Assembly (NCBI RefSeq): GCF_900129795.1
Contig: NZ_FQWW01000005.1
Location: 124,001 to 188,000, forward strand
Source of the DNA: Flavobacterium sp. CF108
Lineage (GTDB): Bacteria > Bacteroidota > Bacteroidia > Flavobacteriales > Flavobacteriaceae
Direction: 5' to 3'
DNA length: 64,000 nt
Under the pieces are notes generated by a model, which worked only from the letters and a program-made list of their open reading frames with translations, ran no database searches and was not told where the DNA came from. Below, piece by piece: positions 28,245 through 37,850 of the stretch (position 1 is its first letter; every line of letters starts with the position of its first letter). A program made the position numbers and the translations under genes.

Positions 28245-28327
28245 AATAATTTGGTTTTTTAGTTAATAAATTAGTGAGTTAGTTTTATTCTTTTTATTGA
28301 GCATTAAAATATGAGAAAACGAATTGA

Positions 28328-28362
28328 CTTATACTATACTATACTACAACATTACAAACATA
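28328..28362 (-). promoter_or_regulatory. Predicted SusC promoter with TATAG-repeat operator
   Basis: On the minus strand: TATGTTTG (28355-28362, matching TAnnTTTG), then TAATGTTGTAG followed by TATAG TATAG TATAAG (28328-28354). The element TTGTAG plus TATAG repeats recurs before the genes at 37804 and 38345. It overlaps the expected transcription start, as a repressor site would. Confidence 0.55.
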
Positions 28363-28620
28363 CAAATATTTTCATTACATCCAAATTTATGTTTTAAGAA
28401 TTTCATATTTTTTTTGATGATTTATTTCGGCTTTAACAGAAATACCAAGCTTTAAAAAGGAAAAAGAAAATAAAGGAATAATTAATTTAAAGAAATCTCA
28501 GACAAAACCGAATAGCGTTTTAATCTAAAACAAAGAAAACAGGTATAATTTACCTGCAAAATCAAAAAGGCCTTTTTGAACAATTTTCAAGATATTTCAA
28601 CCCAAATATGAATAAAAAAA

Positions 28621-28644
28621 GACGCATTGCTGTGCGTCTCTACA
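28621..28644. repeat. GCGTC palindrome repeat, copy 1
   Basis: GACGCATTGCTGTGCGTC followed by TCTACA. It is preceded by an A run. Confidence 0.65.
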
Positions 28645-28703
28645 AAAAATTGGGATGTTTGAATTGTCAATTTTATAATTAATTATATCCACAACGCATA
28701 TCC

Positions 28704-28729
28704 GTAGAGGCGCACAGCAGTGCGTCTAC
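28704..28729. repeat. GCGTC palindrome repeat, copy 2 (inverted)
   Basis: GTAGAGGCGCACAGCAGTGC continuing GTCTAC; inverted relative to copies 1 and 3. Confidence 0.65.
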
Positions 28730-28764
28730 GTCAAGTATATCAAATATTGTGGTTACGTTACGCA

Positions 28765-28789
28765 AGACGCACTGCTGTGCGTCTCTACA
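28765..28789. repeat. GCGTC palindrome repeat, copy 3
   Basis: AGACGCACTGCTGTGCGTCT followed by CTACA, same orientation as copy 1. Confidence 0.65.
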
Positions 28790-28872
28790 TAAACCTTTGT
28801 CCCTTTGGACCTTTGTCGCTTTGTCCCTAAAAACTCAGAACCTTAGAATCTTATAACCTCAGCACCTAAAAA

Positions 28873-30465
28873 CTAAGCTATCCCCCATTTCGAAAACAAA
28901 ACAAAAATACTCACCATACCAATTATTAAAGCAGTAAAGTACCAATAGCGATTTTTCCAAGGCGACAATTCAACCGATTCTAATTTTATTTCGACATAAT
29001 TATATTTCGGATAAAACTTAGAAACCAGCAGCATGCATACAGAAGTAAGCACAAATAAAAGTGCCAGCATGTGCAGATAATGTAATTTAATATCGAATAT
29101 GTAGTTAAAAGTAATATAGCCTAAAATAAAAAATATCATTCCCATTTTTGCGGCCTGCGGCGGTACTTTCTTGAATACAAAACCAATCAGAATAATGGTA
29201 AAAATAGGCAGGCAGAACATACCGCTCAATTGCTGTAAATAAGTATAAAAACCAGCTTTGCTGAACAATATAAAAGGAGCCGAAAACATGGCTAAAGCCG
29301 ATACAATGATTTCGAATTTACGTCCGGTATAAACTAAATGTTTCTCTGTTACTTCTTTGTTTTTCTTCTCTAACCACGGTTTATAAAGATTCAACACAAA
29401 TAATGTACTGCTGCTATTAAGTCCAGCATTAAAAGTACTAATTGCTGCTCCCAAAACAACTGCGGCCGTTAAACCAATCATAACTCCGGGAAGTGTGTCT
29501 TTGATAACAAGTGGGAAAACTTCGGCTGTATTTTCTAGATTTTGGTAAAGATGAACCCCAACTAATCCGGGAATATTAATGATAAAAGGACATAGTAGTT
29601 TTCCTAAACAGGCAAGTCCCATTCCTTTTTGACTGTGTGATAAACTTTTTGCCGAAAGTGCCTGCTGTACAATAAACTGCTCCATTCCCCAATAGTACAG
29701 ATTCATTATAAACATTCCTGTAAAAATGGTACTTAACGGAATTTCATCCTTTGGTCCGCCAATAGAATTTAAATGTTCTTTATGTTCTGAAAGTAAAACA
29801 TGAAGCCCTTTGAACCAATCTCCATTTCCTAAAAATTTAAATCCAAAATAAGGAAAAGCAATACCAATCGTCAATAAGCCAATACTTAAAACGGTATCAC
29901 TAATCGATATGGCTCGCAAACCTCCTAAAACCGAATAAGCGCAGCCTGTAAGGCCTATCAGCCAAACCATAACCCAGATATTCTGCCAGTAGGTTAATTC
30001 TAAAGGATATAAAAAATTGAACATTCCGGTTAGAGCGACTGCACCGCCATATAATACTGCCGGAAGTAAATTGACAATATAACTGCATAAAAAGATAATC
30101 GACACGAGTCTTTTAGTCGAATCGTCATACCGTTTTCCCAGATAATCCGGAATTGTCATGGCTCCGGTACGAAAATAAATAGGCAGAAAAAACTCGGCAA
30201 CAAGAAGCATGGCCAACACAGAACTTACGCCCCAAGCCATAACGCTCATGTTGTTAGTGTAGATGGATTCGTTTTCGCCTATAAATTGGTTGGCGCTTAT
30301 ATTGCTGAGCAATAAAGCGCCTCCAACTATAAAAAAGTTATTGTTATGATCTGCAAAAAAAAGTCCGCTTGTGGTTTGTACCTTTCTTTTTCGTGTTTTT
30401 ATGACTGAAATAACAGCGACTAAACCTGTAATCAGTAAAAAACTAACAATGGATAAAACATTCAT
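28873..30465 (-). CDS. Sodium/solute symporter (SSS family), probable sugar importer
   Basis: 530 residues with about 13-14 transmembrane helices. SSS features include the N-terminal GLFFADHNNNFFIVGGALLLSNISANQFIG (a sodium-site helix), AMTIPDYLGKRYDDSTKRLVS, and TFNAGLNSSSTLFVLNLYKP near helix 9. This resembles the SGLT-type sugar transporters found in Bacteroidota glycan loci. It would carry a monosaccharide released in the periplasm across the inner membrane. It begins three bases after the stop of the GntR-family gene, so the two form one operon. Confidence 0.9.
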   Translation of the reverse strand: MNVLSIVSFLLITGLVAVISVIKTRKRKVQTTSGLFFADHNNNFFIVGGALLLSNISANQFIGENESIYTNNMSVMAWGVSSVLAMLLVAEFFLPIYFRTGAMTIPDYLGKRYDDSTKRLVSIIFLCSYIVNLLPAVLYGGAVALTGMFNFLYPLELTYWQNIWVMVWLIGLTGCAYSVLGGLRAISISDTVLSIGLLTIGIAFPYFGFKFLGNGDWFKGLHVLLSEHKEHLNSIGGPKDEIPLSTIFTGMFIMNLYYWGMEQFIVQQALSAKSLSHSQKGMGLACLGKLLCPFIINIPGLVGVHLYQNLENTAEVFPLVIKDTLPGVMIGLTAAVVLGAAISTFNAGLNSSSTLFVLNLYKPWLEKKNKEVTEKHLVYTGRKFEIIVSALAMFSAPFILFSKAGFYTYLQQLSGMFCLPIFTIILIGFVFKKVPPQAAKMGMIFFILGYITFNYIFDIKLHYLHMLALLFVLTSVCMLLVSKFYPKYNYVEIKLESVELSPWKNRYWYFTALIIGMVSIFVLFSKWGIA

Positions 30466-30468
30466 AAA

Positions 30469-31485
30469 TTACAACGAATTTCTATCAATAAGAATTGTTG
30501 GAATAATCTCTTGTGTCTTTTTTCTGTTCAACACAAAATCAGCTGCTCTTTTTCCCATTTCAGAGAAATCTGTAGAAAATGTGGTTACACCGTCAAAGAT
30601 GATTTCTTTTACAATATCATCGTTGTGCGAAATAAAACCAATGTCTGTACCAATCTTAAGTCCTTTTATTTTAGAGTCTTTCAGCATTTCCCAAAGTTCG
30701 AGATTGTGAATCGTAAAATACACTTTTCCTTTTTCCAGAGAACCTGCGGTGTATTCTTCTTTTATAACTCCTTTGATATCATAATCCTTCATGAATCTTT
30801 TAAATGAATTTAAAATTTCATTAGGTTCTGCAGACGAAGGCTTGAAGAAGAAAACAAGTTCATCGTACTTTTTAATTTTATCTTTAAGCTGCACAAAAGC
30901 GTTGTATGACGAATCTCCAAACTCTTGTGCAACATAATTGTAATCTTCATCTGTTTCTATAAAACGGTCAACCAGCAATACTCTGTTTGTTGGCAGCTGT
31001 TTTAAAACATCCGGTGTTTTTTTATTCGGAATCGGAGCGATAACAAACATTCCGTATTTTCCTTTTATACTTTGAATAATATTTTCGAACGTATCAAAAT
31101 TATTGTGATGGAAAAAGATATCCAATTGTACATTTTTTCCAAGCCCTTTTCTGAAATTTTCATAAAACGTTTCCTGAAAAATATCAAATGCAAATATCAG
31201 CAGCGCCACTTTCAACTCTTGCTTTACATCGTTTGTAGCAACGAAATATCCAAGTCGGTTTTTTGATTCGATAATTCCTCTGTGAACAAGTTCTTTATAA
31301 GCTTTGGCAATAGTTTCTCTTGCAAAACCCAGTTCGCTTATAAAAGTATTTACAGATGGAAGCAGATCACCTTTTGTTACTACCTTTTCATCAATGGCAT
31401 TAATTATTCCCTGAACCAGCTGCTCGTGTTTGGATAGGGAATTAATTGATTCAAGGTTTTTTATCTGTTGAATAATTTGCTTCAT
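30469..31485 (-). CDS. GntR-family regulator with LacI-type sugar-binding domain
   Basis: 338 residues. The N-terminal winged helix (about 10-80, GDLLPSVNTFISELGFARETIAKAYKELVHRGII) is of the GntR type. Residues about 90-338 form a periplasmic-binding-protein/LacI-like effector domain (KVALLIFAFDIFQ at its start, GVTTFSTDFSEMGKRAADFVL near the end). This two-domain architecture is that of AraR, a sugar-responsive repressor. It is followed at once by the symporter gene. A palindromic TAGTA/TACTA site surrounds its own -7 element, and related elements precede three other operons in the locus. I infer that it is the local glycan repressor. Confidence 0.9.
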   Translation of the reverse strand: MKQIIQQIKNLESINSLSKHEQLVQGIINAIDEKVVTKGDLLPSVNTFISELGFARETIAKAYKELVHRGIIESKNRLGYFVATNDVKQELKVALLIFAFDIFQETFYENFRKGLGKNVQLDIFFHHNNFDTFENIIQSIKGKYGMFVIAPIPNKKTPDVLKQLPTNRVLLVDRFIETDEDYNYVAQEFGDSSYNAFVQLKDKIKKYDELVFFFKPSSAEPNEILNSFKRFMKDYDIKGVIKEEYTAGSLEKGKVYFTIHNLELWEMLKDSKIKGLKIGTDIGFISHNDDIVKEIIFDGVTTFSTDFSEMGKRAADFVLNRKKTQEIIPTILIDRNSL

Positions 31486-31516
31486 AAACGTTTTAATAGG
31501 TATTTATTTAGAAAAT

Positions 31517-31540
31517 ATATAGTACAAATATATACTAATG
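31517..31540 (-). promoter_or_regulatory. Predicted GntR promoter with overlapping palindromic operator
   Basis: On the minus strand, the -7 element TATATTTG (31525-31532) lies exactly between inverted TAGTA and TACTA half-sites (31520-31524 and 31533-31537). The stretch TTTGTACTATATA resembles the TTGTAGTATAG element of the other operons, suggesting autoregulation. Confidence 0.5.
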
Positions 31541-31553
31541 TTTGAAATTTATT

Positions 31554-33755
31554 TTAGGCCTTCGTGATTTTTAAAACAACGCTGTTATTTGATACTGTTA
31601 CATTTGGATTAATTCCAACCTGCATTAAAAAATCACCAGAATAAACTGCTGTTTCTACAGAAGCTTTTTTATCTGGATACACATTGATTTCTTCTACTTT
31701 GTAGTTTTGTCCTGCTTGCAATCCTTTTAATTTTATCGGAAGATGTGTTCCGGCTTCGTATCTTGAATTAACCGAATAACTAAACATTACGGCTTCGTTT
31801 CCGTTTTTATTCACAAACATTACCGATGCTGCATCATTGCCCCACGGATTTTGCAAACGATATTGATCTCCCTGCCAGATTGTTCCGCTTAATGCATTGT
31901 AGTTTTTGATGGCTTGTTGTGTAAATGCTAAATCTTTTTCGTTTAAATCTTTAACCACAATATCAAAACCTAATCTTCCCATCATGGCAACATCTGTACG
32001 GTATTTTATAGACTGTTTTCCCCAGTCTGTAACGTGCGCAGCAATAGTAAGTGCCGGATAAAAATACGAGTATTCCCATTGCATGTATACACGCTCTAAA
32101 GGCTCTGTATTATCACTTGGCCAGAATTCAGTAAAGTATTTTAAAGCTCCATAATCCACTCTTCCGCCGCCGCCAGAACAAAGCATCATTGGCACTTTTG
32201 GATATTTTACGCGAATGCGTTCTAAAACTTTATAAAGTCCGTTTACATAATCCGTATAAAAATTATTCTGATTGTCTTTTAAATTACCTGAATAGGCGTT
32301 ATAAATCACTGCATTACAATCCCACTTGATATAAGCCAATTCTGGATTTTGAGTAAAAAGATTATCAACAACTCCATAAACAAAATCCTGAACTTTTGGA
32401 TTTGATAAGTCTAAAACCAATTGATTACGGAAATAATGTTCTGCTCTTCCCGGTTGTTTAATAACCCATTCCGGATGTTTTTTATACAAATCACTCGCTG
32501 GATTTACCATTTCAGGCTCAATCCAAATTCCGAATTTTACCTGATTGTTTTTCGCTGTTTTTACCAAAGTTCCAATTCCGTTTGGTAATTTCTTTTTGTT
32601 CACGTCCCAATCTCCTAAAGCTGCGTCATCATTATTACGTGGATAAGTATTTCCGAACCATCCATCATCTAACAAAAACATATCAACACCCAGTTTTTTA
32701 CTATCGGCGATAAGCACTTTAAGCTTTTCTTCATCAAAATTAAAATAAGTCGCTTCCCAGTTATTCAATAAAGTTAAACGATCTCCTTTTCCGTCAAGGA
32801 TTTTATGACTTCTTGACCAATCGTGCAAATTACGGCTTGCAGTTCCTTTTCCTTTTGATGAAAAAGTGTACCAAAATTTAGGCGTTGTAAATACTTCACT
32901 TTTAGCTAATTTATAAGCTGCCGCAGCATTATTAATTCCTGAAATAACACGAAGATTATTCAGCGGATCTAATTCTAAATCGGTTCTAAAATTTCCTGAC
33001 CATTCTAAACCTGCAAACAAAACTTTTCCTTCATCTTCTGAAGCTGGTTTATCTAAAGAAACCATAAATACCGAAGGTTGAAATAAATTAGCACGAGATC
33101 CTAATTTAGAATCTAACACTTTGATTCCGTGCGTTAACTTGGTTTCTTCCGGCTGCATTTCTTTTGCCCAATCGCCATGATATTGGTTCAGGTAAAAGTT
33201 ATTATATCCTTTAAGATATAAATTAGCCGAAGCATATTTATTTAAAGTAATACTTGCTTTTTCGTTATGCTGAATGGTTGTCCACTGCTCGATTACATCA
33301 TTGTCAAAATAAGACTGGATAAACAAATGAACCTCAACCGGATAAACAGGATCTTTTAGCGTAATATCAGTTTGAAAAACTCCTGTACTAATTTTGTTTG
33401 TTTCATGACTTACGTATAACAAATCAAGCGAAGTATTTCCGTCAGCGTGCGTTACGGTAATGGCAGGTTCTAACAAATTTTTAGATCCCGATGCCGTATA
33501 AGCTGCATTATAAATACCCGAGTAATCTGTTCCCTGACGAAACTGAGCTTGTATTTTTGTGTAATCTGAATCGTTTGCCAGTTTTTCTCCTAAATAAATA
33601 GTGTTTATTTCTTTTCCCGGAGTTACTTGTAAAACCAATGCGTTGTTTTTTGTTTTTACTGTAATAATCTGCTGTGCAGTTACTGAACAATAACTCGAGA
33701 GAATAAAAAATGCTATCGCAAAAGACTGCCTTAAAGTGATAATGTGTTTTTTCAT
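31554..33755 (-). CDS. GH36 family alpha-galactosidase
   Basis: 733 residues from the ATG at 33755, which begins a signal peptide (about 1-27). An ATG at 33845 in the same frame lies inside the upstream gene and is not the likely start. Blocks of GH36: FLLDDGWFG, KFGIWIEPEMVNP, AYIKWDCN with nucleophile D479, CSGGGGRVD, and FWPSDNTEP with acid/base D548. A retaining exo-alpha-galactosidase acting on terminal alpha-1,6 or alpha-1,3 galactose, probably in the periplasm. Third gene of a minus-strand operon, 19 bases after the esterase-like gene. Confidence 0.95.
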   Translation of the reverse strand: MKKHIITLRQSFAIAFFILSSYCSVTAQQIITVKTKNNALVLQVTPGKEINTIYLGEKLANDSDYTKIQAQFRQGTDYSGIYNAAYTASGSKNLLEPAITVTHADGNTSLDLLYVSHETNKISTGVFQTDITLKDPVYPVEVHLFIQSYFDNDVIEQWTTIQHNEKASITLNKYASANLYLKGYNNFYLNQYHGDWAKEMQPEETKLTHGIKVLDSKLGSRANLFQPSVFMVSLDKPASEDEGKVLFAGLEWSGNFRTDLELDPLNNLRVISGINNAAAAYKLAKSEVFTTPKFWYTFSSKGKGTASRNLHDWSRSHKILDGKGDRLTLLNNWEATYFNFDEEKLKVLIADSKKLGVDMFLLDDGWFGNTYPRNNDDAALGDWDVNKKKLPNGIGTLVKTAKNNQVKFGIWIEPEMVNPASDLYKKHPEWVIKQPGRAEHYFRNQLVLDLSNPKVQDFVYGVVDNLFTQNPELAYIKWDCNAVIYNAYSGNLKDNQNNFYTDYVNGLYKVLERIRVKYPKVPMMLCSGGGGRVDYGALKYFTEFWPSDNTEPLERVYMQWEYSYFYPALTIAAHVTDWGKQSIKYRTDVAMMGRLGFDIVVKDLNEKDLAFTQQAIKNYNALSGTIWQGDQYRLQNPWGNDAASVMFVNKNGNEAVMFSYSVNSRYEAGTHLPIKLKGLQAGQNYKVEEINVYPDKKASVETAVYSGDFLMQVGINPNVTVSNNSVVLKITKA

Positions 33756-33774
33756 TTTATTATGTGTTATTTTC

Positions 33775-35751
33775 TTATTTCTTTTTTTGTGTAATTCCTT
33801 CCCAGTTATCGGTTCTAAAAGAAGAAGCCGGCAATCCCGAGGCATTGGTTAAATTTCCGTTTGGATTGTCTGCCCAATTGTATCGCACCGAAACCGGATT
33901 CGGAACTTCCTGTGCATATACTTCTACTTTTCCGTTGACAATTTTGGCTTCTGCCCAATGAAATTTTTGGTCTGCTCCTGCAATTGAAAATCCTTTTAAA
34001 GAATTGTCTTTTGCTTTTATATTTTCATTAAAATCAAAATCGATCGTAATCACATTTGCTTTAACAGAATACGATTTATAAAGCGGCCCCGAATAATCAA
34101 TTTTAGTATTGTAAACTTTTGCCAAAGCAATATTTGCCAAACGTCCGCCTACATCTTGTTTATTTTTTGGATGAATGTCTTCTCCGTTTCCAATATCGGT
34201 TGTTACAGCCATTCCAGTATTTGGCAGTTTCAAAGCCATGAATTGTGCTTCTCGTAACTCTGCCCAATCTGAATTATCCGGCTGTTGTTTTTGCTGTTTA
34301 TAATTAGCCAGCTGGACAAACAAAAACGGAAGGTTTTTATCTTTAAATTTAGCTCTCCAGTCGTTTATCAATAGCGGTAATAATTTTTGATATTGAAAAG
34401 CTCTTTCCGCATTGCTTTCTCCCTGATACCAGATTACTCCTTTTATTTTATAATCTAATAAAGGTGAAATCATCGCATTATAAATCGCACTTGGTCTGTT
34501 TTGTCCTTGCGCCAAATACGGTTTTTCCGGTAAATCTTTACTGTCTGCACCAATATTATATTTCCAGTCTCCGGCTAACGAAAGAGTTTCATTTTCAGAT
34601 TTTAATGTAATTTTTTCATCGGCATAAACTCCTCCGTTTCCTGCTCCGTCAAAAACTCTGATTGTGATGGTGTTTTCGCCTTTTTTCAGAAACTTAGCCG
34701 GAATTGTATAACGACGCTCTACATTATAACCTTTGGTTTCGCCAACATAATTTCCATTTATCCAAAGTATATCATCATCATCTGCATAATAACTCAGGTT
34801 AAAATCTTTACTATTATCAGAGATTGTAAACTTTTTTCTAAACCAGATTATTCCATCAAAATTGGCTAATCCGTTGCTGTCAAAAAAAGAAGGCAGTTTC
34901 ATGATTTTCCAAGATGTATCATCAAAGTTTTCTGTTGCCCAAATTGCTTTTTCCTGCTGCATTCCTTTGTCGGCATTTGCAACTTGTTTTTCCCAAATAG
35001 CTAAATCAGCATTGTATTTTTGCTGTAAAGCTTCTCTGTTCGTTTCAGATTTCATGGCTTCGATTTCGGTATCAAAATCATGAATTGTACTTAACGCTCC
35101 AGAACTTGTCCAGGCTTCTATAAGCGTTCCTCCCCACGAAGAATGAATTAATCCTATCGGAATCTTTTTTTCTTTGTAAATCTTTCTGGCAAAAAAATAA
35201 GCTGTTGCGCTAAAGTCGGCAATTGTTTTTGGACTGCATACATTCCAGCCGTCGTGCTGTACTTTTAATGTATTTAATGGTAAAGTACTTTCAATATGTT
35301 CGGCTTGTAATAATCGTATTTGAGGGAAATCAGCGTTTTGAATTTCTTCTTTATAATTATCTATTTTTCCCCATCCTTCAAGAGGCATTTCCATATTGCT
35401 TTGCCCGGAACACAGCCAGACTTCACCAATTAAAATATTTTGAAGCGCTTTTACATCTCCGTCATTTATAGCAATAGAATACGGTCCGCCGTAAACAGGC
35501 GTTTTTAAAACCACATTCCATTTGCCATTTACAACATTGGCTTTATATGTTTTTTTATCCCAAGAAGTTGTAACCGAAACGGATTGCTTATCACTTTCTC
35601 CCCAAAACGGAACTGCGCTTTTTTGCTGCAATACCATATTATCTGTAAAAAAAGAAGGCAGTGTTACGGCAGCATTTACTGCATTTACCGAAAGTATCAC
35701 CAACGATACAACTAAAATGGTTTTCTTAAAAAAATGTCTTTTCATATACAT
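33775..35751 (-). CDS. Sialate O-acetylesterase-like (SGNH) carbohydrate esterase
   Basis: 658 residues with a signal peptide; ATGs at 35751 and 35745 are both possible starts. The SGNH signature WLCSGQSNMEMPLEGW has the nucleophile Ser at about 118, and the late DIGNGEDIHPKNKQDVGGRL block carries the catalytic His. A GH2-like sugar-binding jelly roll (about 265-395, DTSWKIMKLPSFFD and FRKKFTISD) is inserted in the SGNH domain, as is common in Bacteroidota. Despite the name, such proteins often deacetylate plant glycans; sialic acid is not implied. It starts only a few bases after the preceding gene, so it is translationally close to the GH-D enzyme. Confidence 0.88.
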   Translation of the reverse strand: MYMKRHFFKKTILVVSLVILSVNAVNAAVTLPSFFTDNMVLQQKSAVPFWGESDKQSVSVTTSWDKKTYKANVVNGKWNVVLKTPVYGGPYSIAINDGDVKALQNILIGEVWLCSGQSNMEMPLEGWGKIDNYKEEIQNADFPQIRLLQAEHIESTLPLNTLKVQHDGWNVCSPKTIADFSATAYFFARKIYKEKKIPIGLIHSSWGGTLIEAWTSSGALSTIHDFDTEIEAMKSETNREALQQKYNADLAIWEKQVANADKGMQQEKAIWATENFDDTSWKIMKLPSFFDSNGLANFDGIIWFRKKFTISDNSKDFNLSYYADDDDILWINGNYVGETKGYNVERRYTIPAKFLKKGENTITIRVFDGAGNGGVYADEKITLKSENETLSLAGDWKYNIGADSKDLPEKPYLAQGQNRPSAIYNAMISPLLDYKIKGVIWYQGESNAERAFQYQKLLPLLINDWRAKFKDKNLPFLFVQLANYKQQKQQPDNSDWAELREAQFMALKLPNTGMAVTTDIGNGEDIHPKNKQDVGGRLANIALAKVYNTKIDYSGPLYKSYSVKANVITIDFDFNENIKAKDNSLKGFSIAGADQKFHWAEAKIVNGKVEVYAQEVPNPVSVRYNWADNPNGNLTNASGLPASSFRTDNWEGITQKKK

Positions 35752-35755
35752 TCAA

Positions 35756-37804
35756 TTAACGATTTATGATTTTGTACAAATGAGCATCTTTAGAACCAAG
35801 ACTTACATTTATATTATTTTTTACATTAGTATTTTGATTTGTAAAAAGATTCTGCAGTTGATAATTACCCTTTTTTATACCCAATCTTTCCAGAGAAAGC
35901 GAATAATTTTTAGGTGTGCTACCATAATTTAAAACCGCTATATACCAATCGTTTCCTATTTTTTGTTCGAAAACTTCTGTGGTATGTTTTCCTGTATTTC
36001 CTTCTACCGGACGAAAAGCGACTCCGTGAGAAACAATTTTAAGCAGTTCTTTATTTTGAAGCCATTCTTTTGCACGTACGCTCCAAATTCCATCTTTACT
36101 GTAATCGTCTCCGGTAATTAAAGTTCCTGTAATAACTGCCGAAATTAATCGGGCGCGGTTCTCTCCTTCTGTTACATCTGCAAAAACCACATGATCGGCA
36201 TCAATATAATCATAGGAATAAGTCTGCCACCAGCCATAATTTACGCTATTCAGCGTGTATTGAGTATGTTCGATTGTTTTCCAGGCATCGCATGCAATAC
36301 GACGGACGTGGGCATAACGAGATGTTGCCATGTTTGGGGAAATAGCAGCATAAATAAGCATTTGTCCGTCTAATGCATTTACCAAATGTTCCATTCCCAC
36401 TTTGTAAGCCTGCATTCCTGTAGTAACATTTTTATCGTAAAACGAAGTAGATTCTGCGGCAGCGTGACCTAAAAAGTCAATTTTGATCATTTTAAAACCG
36501 CACGCTTTTAGTTTATTAATGACATAATCAACACGCTTCAATGTTCCCGGATGTGTTGGGTCAATCGCTCTGGCGCCGTCAAAATCAAAATAGGTGTTTC
36601 CGGTTTTGGTCCACATCTCTCCAAAAGTATAATCACTTCCTTCGGCTTTGCGGTTTGGGCCATCTTTCCATCCCCAATCTGTAAAAGGCGCCCAATATGC
36701 TCCCGGTTCTAAACCTTTACTTTTACAATAATCTGCGAATTCTTTTAATTTGCTGAAATCTCCCGTAAAACCGCCTTTTACCATATTGTCCCAAAAAGAA
36801 TCTAAATCGATATAAGCCGTATTTCCTACTCTAAACTGCGGGATTTCTTTTGCAAAAAAGTCTGCAACCTTTGTCGTATTTTCAAAATTAATTTTCTCCA
36901 TCAAAACGCCCCAGCTGTTCCATCCGACCGGAGTTGGTTTGTCCCACTCAAAAACATAAGGCTTTTCTACAATGCGGTTCGTTTTAGCATATTCTTCCAT
37001 ACCATTTCGCCAATCTGAATAATAACCCACAAAGAATTTTGGAGATAAAACTTTATTGCCTTTTACCAAACCGTGTGCAATACTGTCGCGTGTAATTTCT
37101 TTTTCAGCATATCCTGCCCATGCAGAAAATAAAGTTTCTGGTTTTTTATTGGTAGTTTTTACGGCACTTTTCCAAACCGTATGTTCCAGAGAATCTATAA
37201 TAAAACCATTTCTGGAAGTATTATTGAATAAAATTCCAACTTCGGCACTTGTATTATTCGAAATTGTATCTAACTTTTTTGAATTATAACTGATAAAGGC
37301 ATCATTATCATAAGGAACAAAAACAGTTTGCAGATTTTCTATTTTATCAAAACTGATTTTCCCTAAATCTAATGGCGAAATATAATTGGCTGCGATTTGC
37401 TGCCCTGCGCCTAAAATTTCGATTTGAGTTATAAAATAGGACTGATTGTTATAAGTATAGAAGTTTTGGATTAGAGTTGGGTTATTTTTATCCGTATAAG
37501 TAAGTGAGTATTTTGTTCCTTTTCCTAAATTATCATTCAAAGTTTCTTTTGATAAAACTGCCTCTGAGTAATCAGTAACCGAAATTGTTTTACCATTTAC
37601 AATAACTGAAGCTTTGGCATCTGAAAAAATAGTTTTCCCAGATTGGCTAACGGCAATTGTTTTTTGTTTTGCTTCATAAGTTATGATTCCGTTTTTCCCA
37701 AAAATCATTTTAATGTCTTTTTGAGCTAAAGCCGAATTAAAGAAAAATGCCACAAACAAAATGGACAAAAACACATTTTTGAACAGAAAAAAATTGGATT
37801 TCAT
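35756..37804 (-). CDS. Clan GH-D glycosidase (GH27/GH36-like), probable alpha-galactosidase
   Basis: 682 residues with a signal peptide (about 1-28). An N-terminal beta-sandwich (about 30-270) precedes a (beta/alpha)8 barrel with GWNSWG (294-299), YIDLDSFWDN, LEPGAYWAPF, MIKIDFLGHA (candidate nucleophile D443) and HVRRIACDAW (candidate acid/base D506). The order of motifs follows alpha-galactosidases of clan GH-D, but it is distant from classical GH27 and GH36. First gene of the operon with the esterase and GH36 genes. It is a paralogue of the divergent T9SS-secreted enzyme at 38345 and lacks both the binding and sorting domains, so it is probably periplasmic. Confidence 0.8.
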   Translation of the reverse strand: MKSNFFLFKNVFLSILFVAFFFNSALAQKDIKMIFGKNGIITYEAKQKTIAVSQSGKTIFSDAKASVIVNGKTISVTDYSEAVLSKETLNDNLGKGTKYSLTYTDKNNPTLIQNFYTYNNQSYFITQIEILGAGQQIAANYISPLDLGKISFDKIENLQTVFVPYDNDAFISYNSKKLDTISNNTSAEVGILFNNTSRNGFIIDSLEHTVWKSAVKTTNKKPETLFSAWAGYAEKEITRDSIAHGLVKGNKVLSPKFFVGYYSDWRNGMEEYAKTNRIVEKPYVFEWDKPTPVGWNSWGVLMEKINFENTTKVADFFAKEIPQFRVGNTAYIDLDSFWDNMVKGGFTGDFSKLKEFADYCKSKGLEPGAYWAPFTDWGWKDGPNRKAEGSDYTFGEMWTKTGNTYFDFDGARAIDPTHPGTLKRVDYVINKLKACGFKMIKIDFLGHAAAESTSFYDKNVTTGMQAYKVGMEHLVNALDGQMLIYAAISPNMATSRYAHVRRIACDAWKTIEHTQYTLNSVNYGWWQTYSYDYIDADHVVFADVTEGENRARLISAVITGTLITGDDYSKDGIWSVRAKEWLQNKELLKIVSHGVAFRPVEGNTGKHTTEVFEQKIGNDWYIAVLNYGSTPKNYSLSLERLGIKKGNYQLQNLFTNQNTNVKNNINVSLGSKDAHLYKIINR

Positions 37805-37823
37805 TAAATGGTTATTTTGGTTA

Positions 37824-37850
37824 TTATACTATTCTATACTACAATGATAC
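37824..37850 (-). promoter_or_regulatory. Predicted promoter/operator of the GH-D/esterase/GH36 operon
   Basis: On the minus strand: TATCATTGTAG followed by TATAG AATAG TATAA, 20 bases from the ATG at 37804. TATCATTG is a one-mismatch -7 element. It is nearly the same as the element before the gene at 38345. Confidence 0.55.

Larger units (their letters stand above)
28245..28872. other. 628-bp intergenic region with promoter and short repeats
   Basis: No credible gene. From the SusC side it holds the SusC promoter/operator element (28328-28362), small palindromes (28541-28555 and 28563-28578), three copies of a GACGCACTGCTGTGCGTC-type palindrome (28621-28789) and a tract with repeated CCTTTGTC and CTCAGAACC-like units (about 28794-28865) before the stop of the symporter gene. 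Confidence 0.65.

Noticed and set aside
28621..28789. GACGCACTGC repeats taken as a CRISPR array
   Set aside because: Only three copies, in alternating orientation, with non-uniform spacing.
33756..33845. N-terminal extension of the GH36 gene to an ATG at 33845
   Set aside because: It would overlap the end of the esterase gene, and the signal peptide begins only at the ATG at 33755.
33775..35751. Sialic-acid metabolism inferred from the sialate O-acetylesterase-like gene
   Set aside because: No sialidase, sialic-acid transporter or lyase gene in the window; this esterase family acts widely on plant-type glycans.
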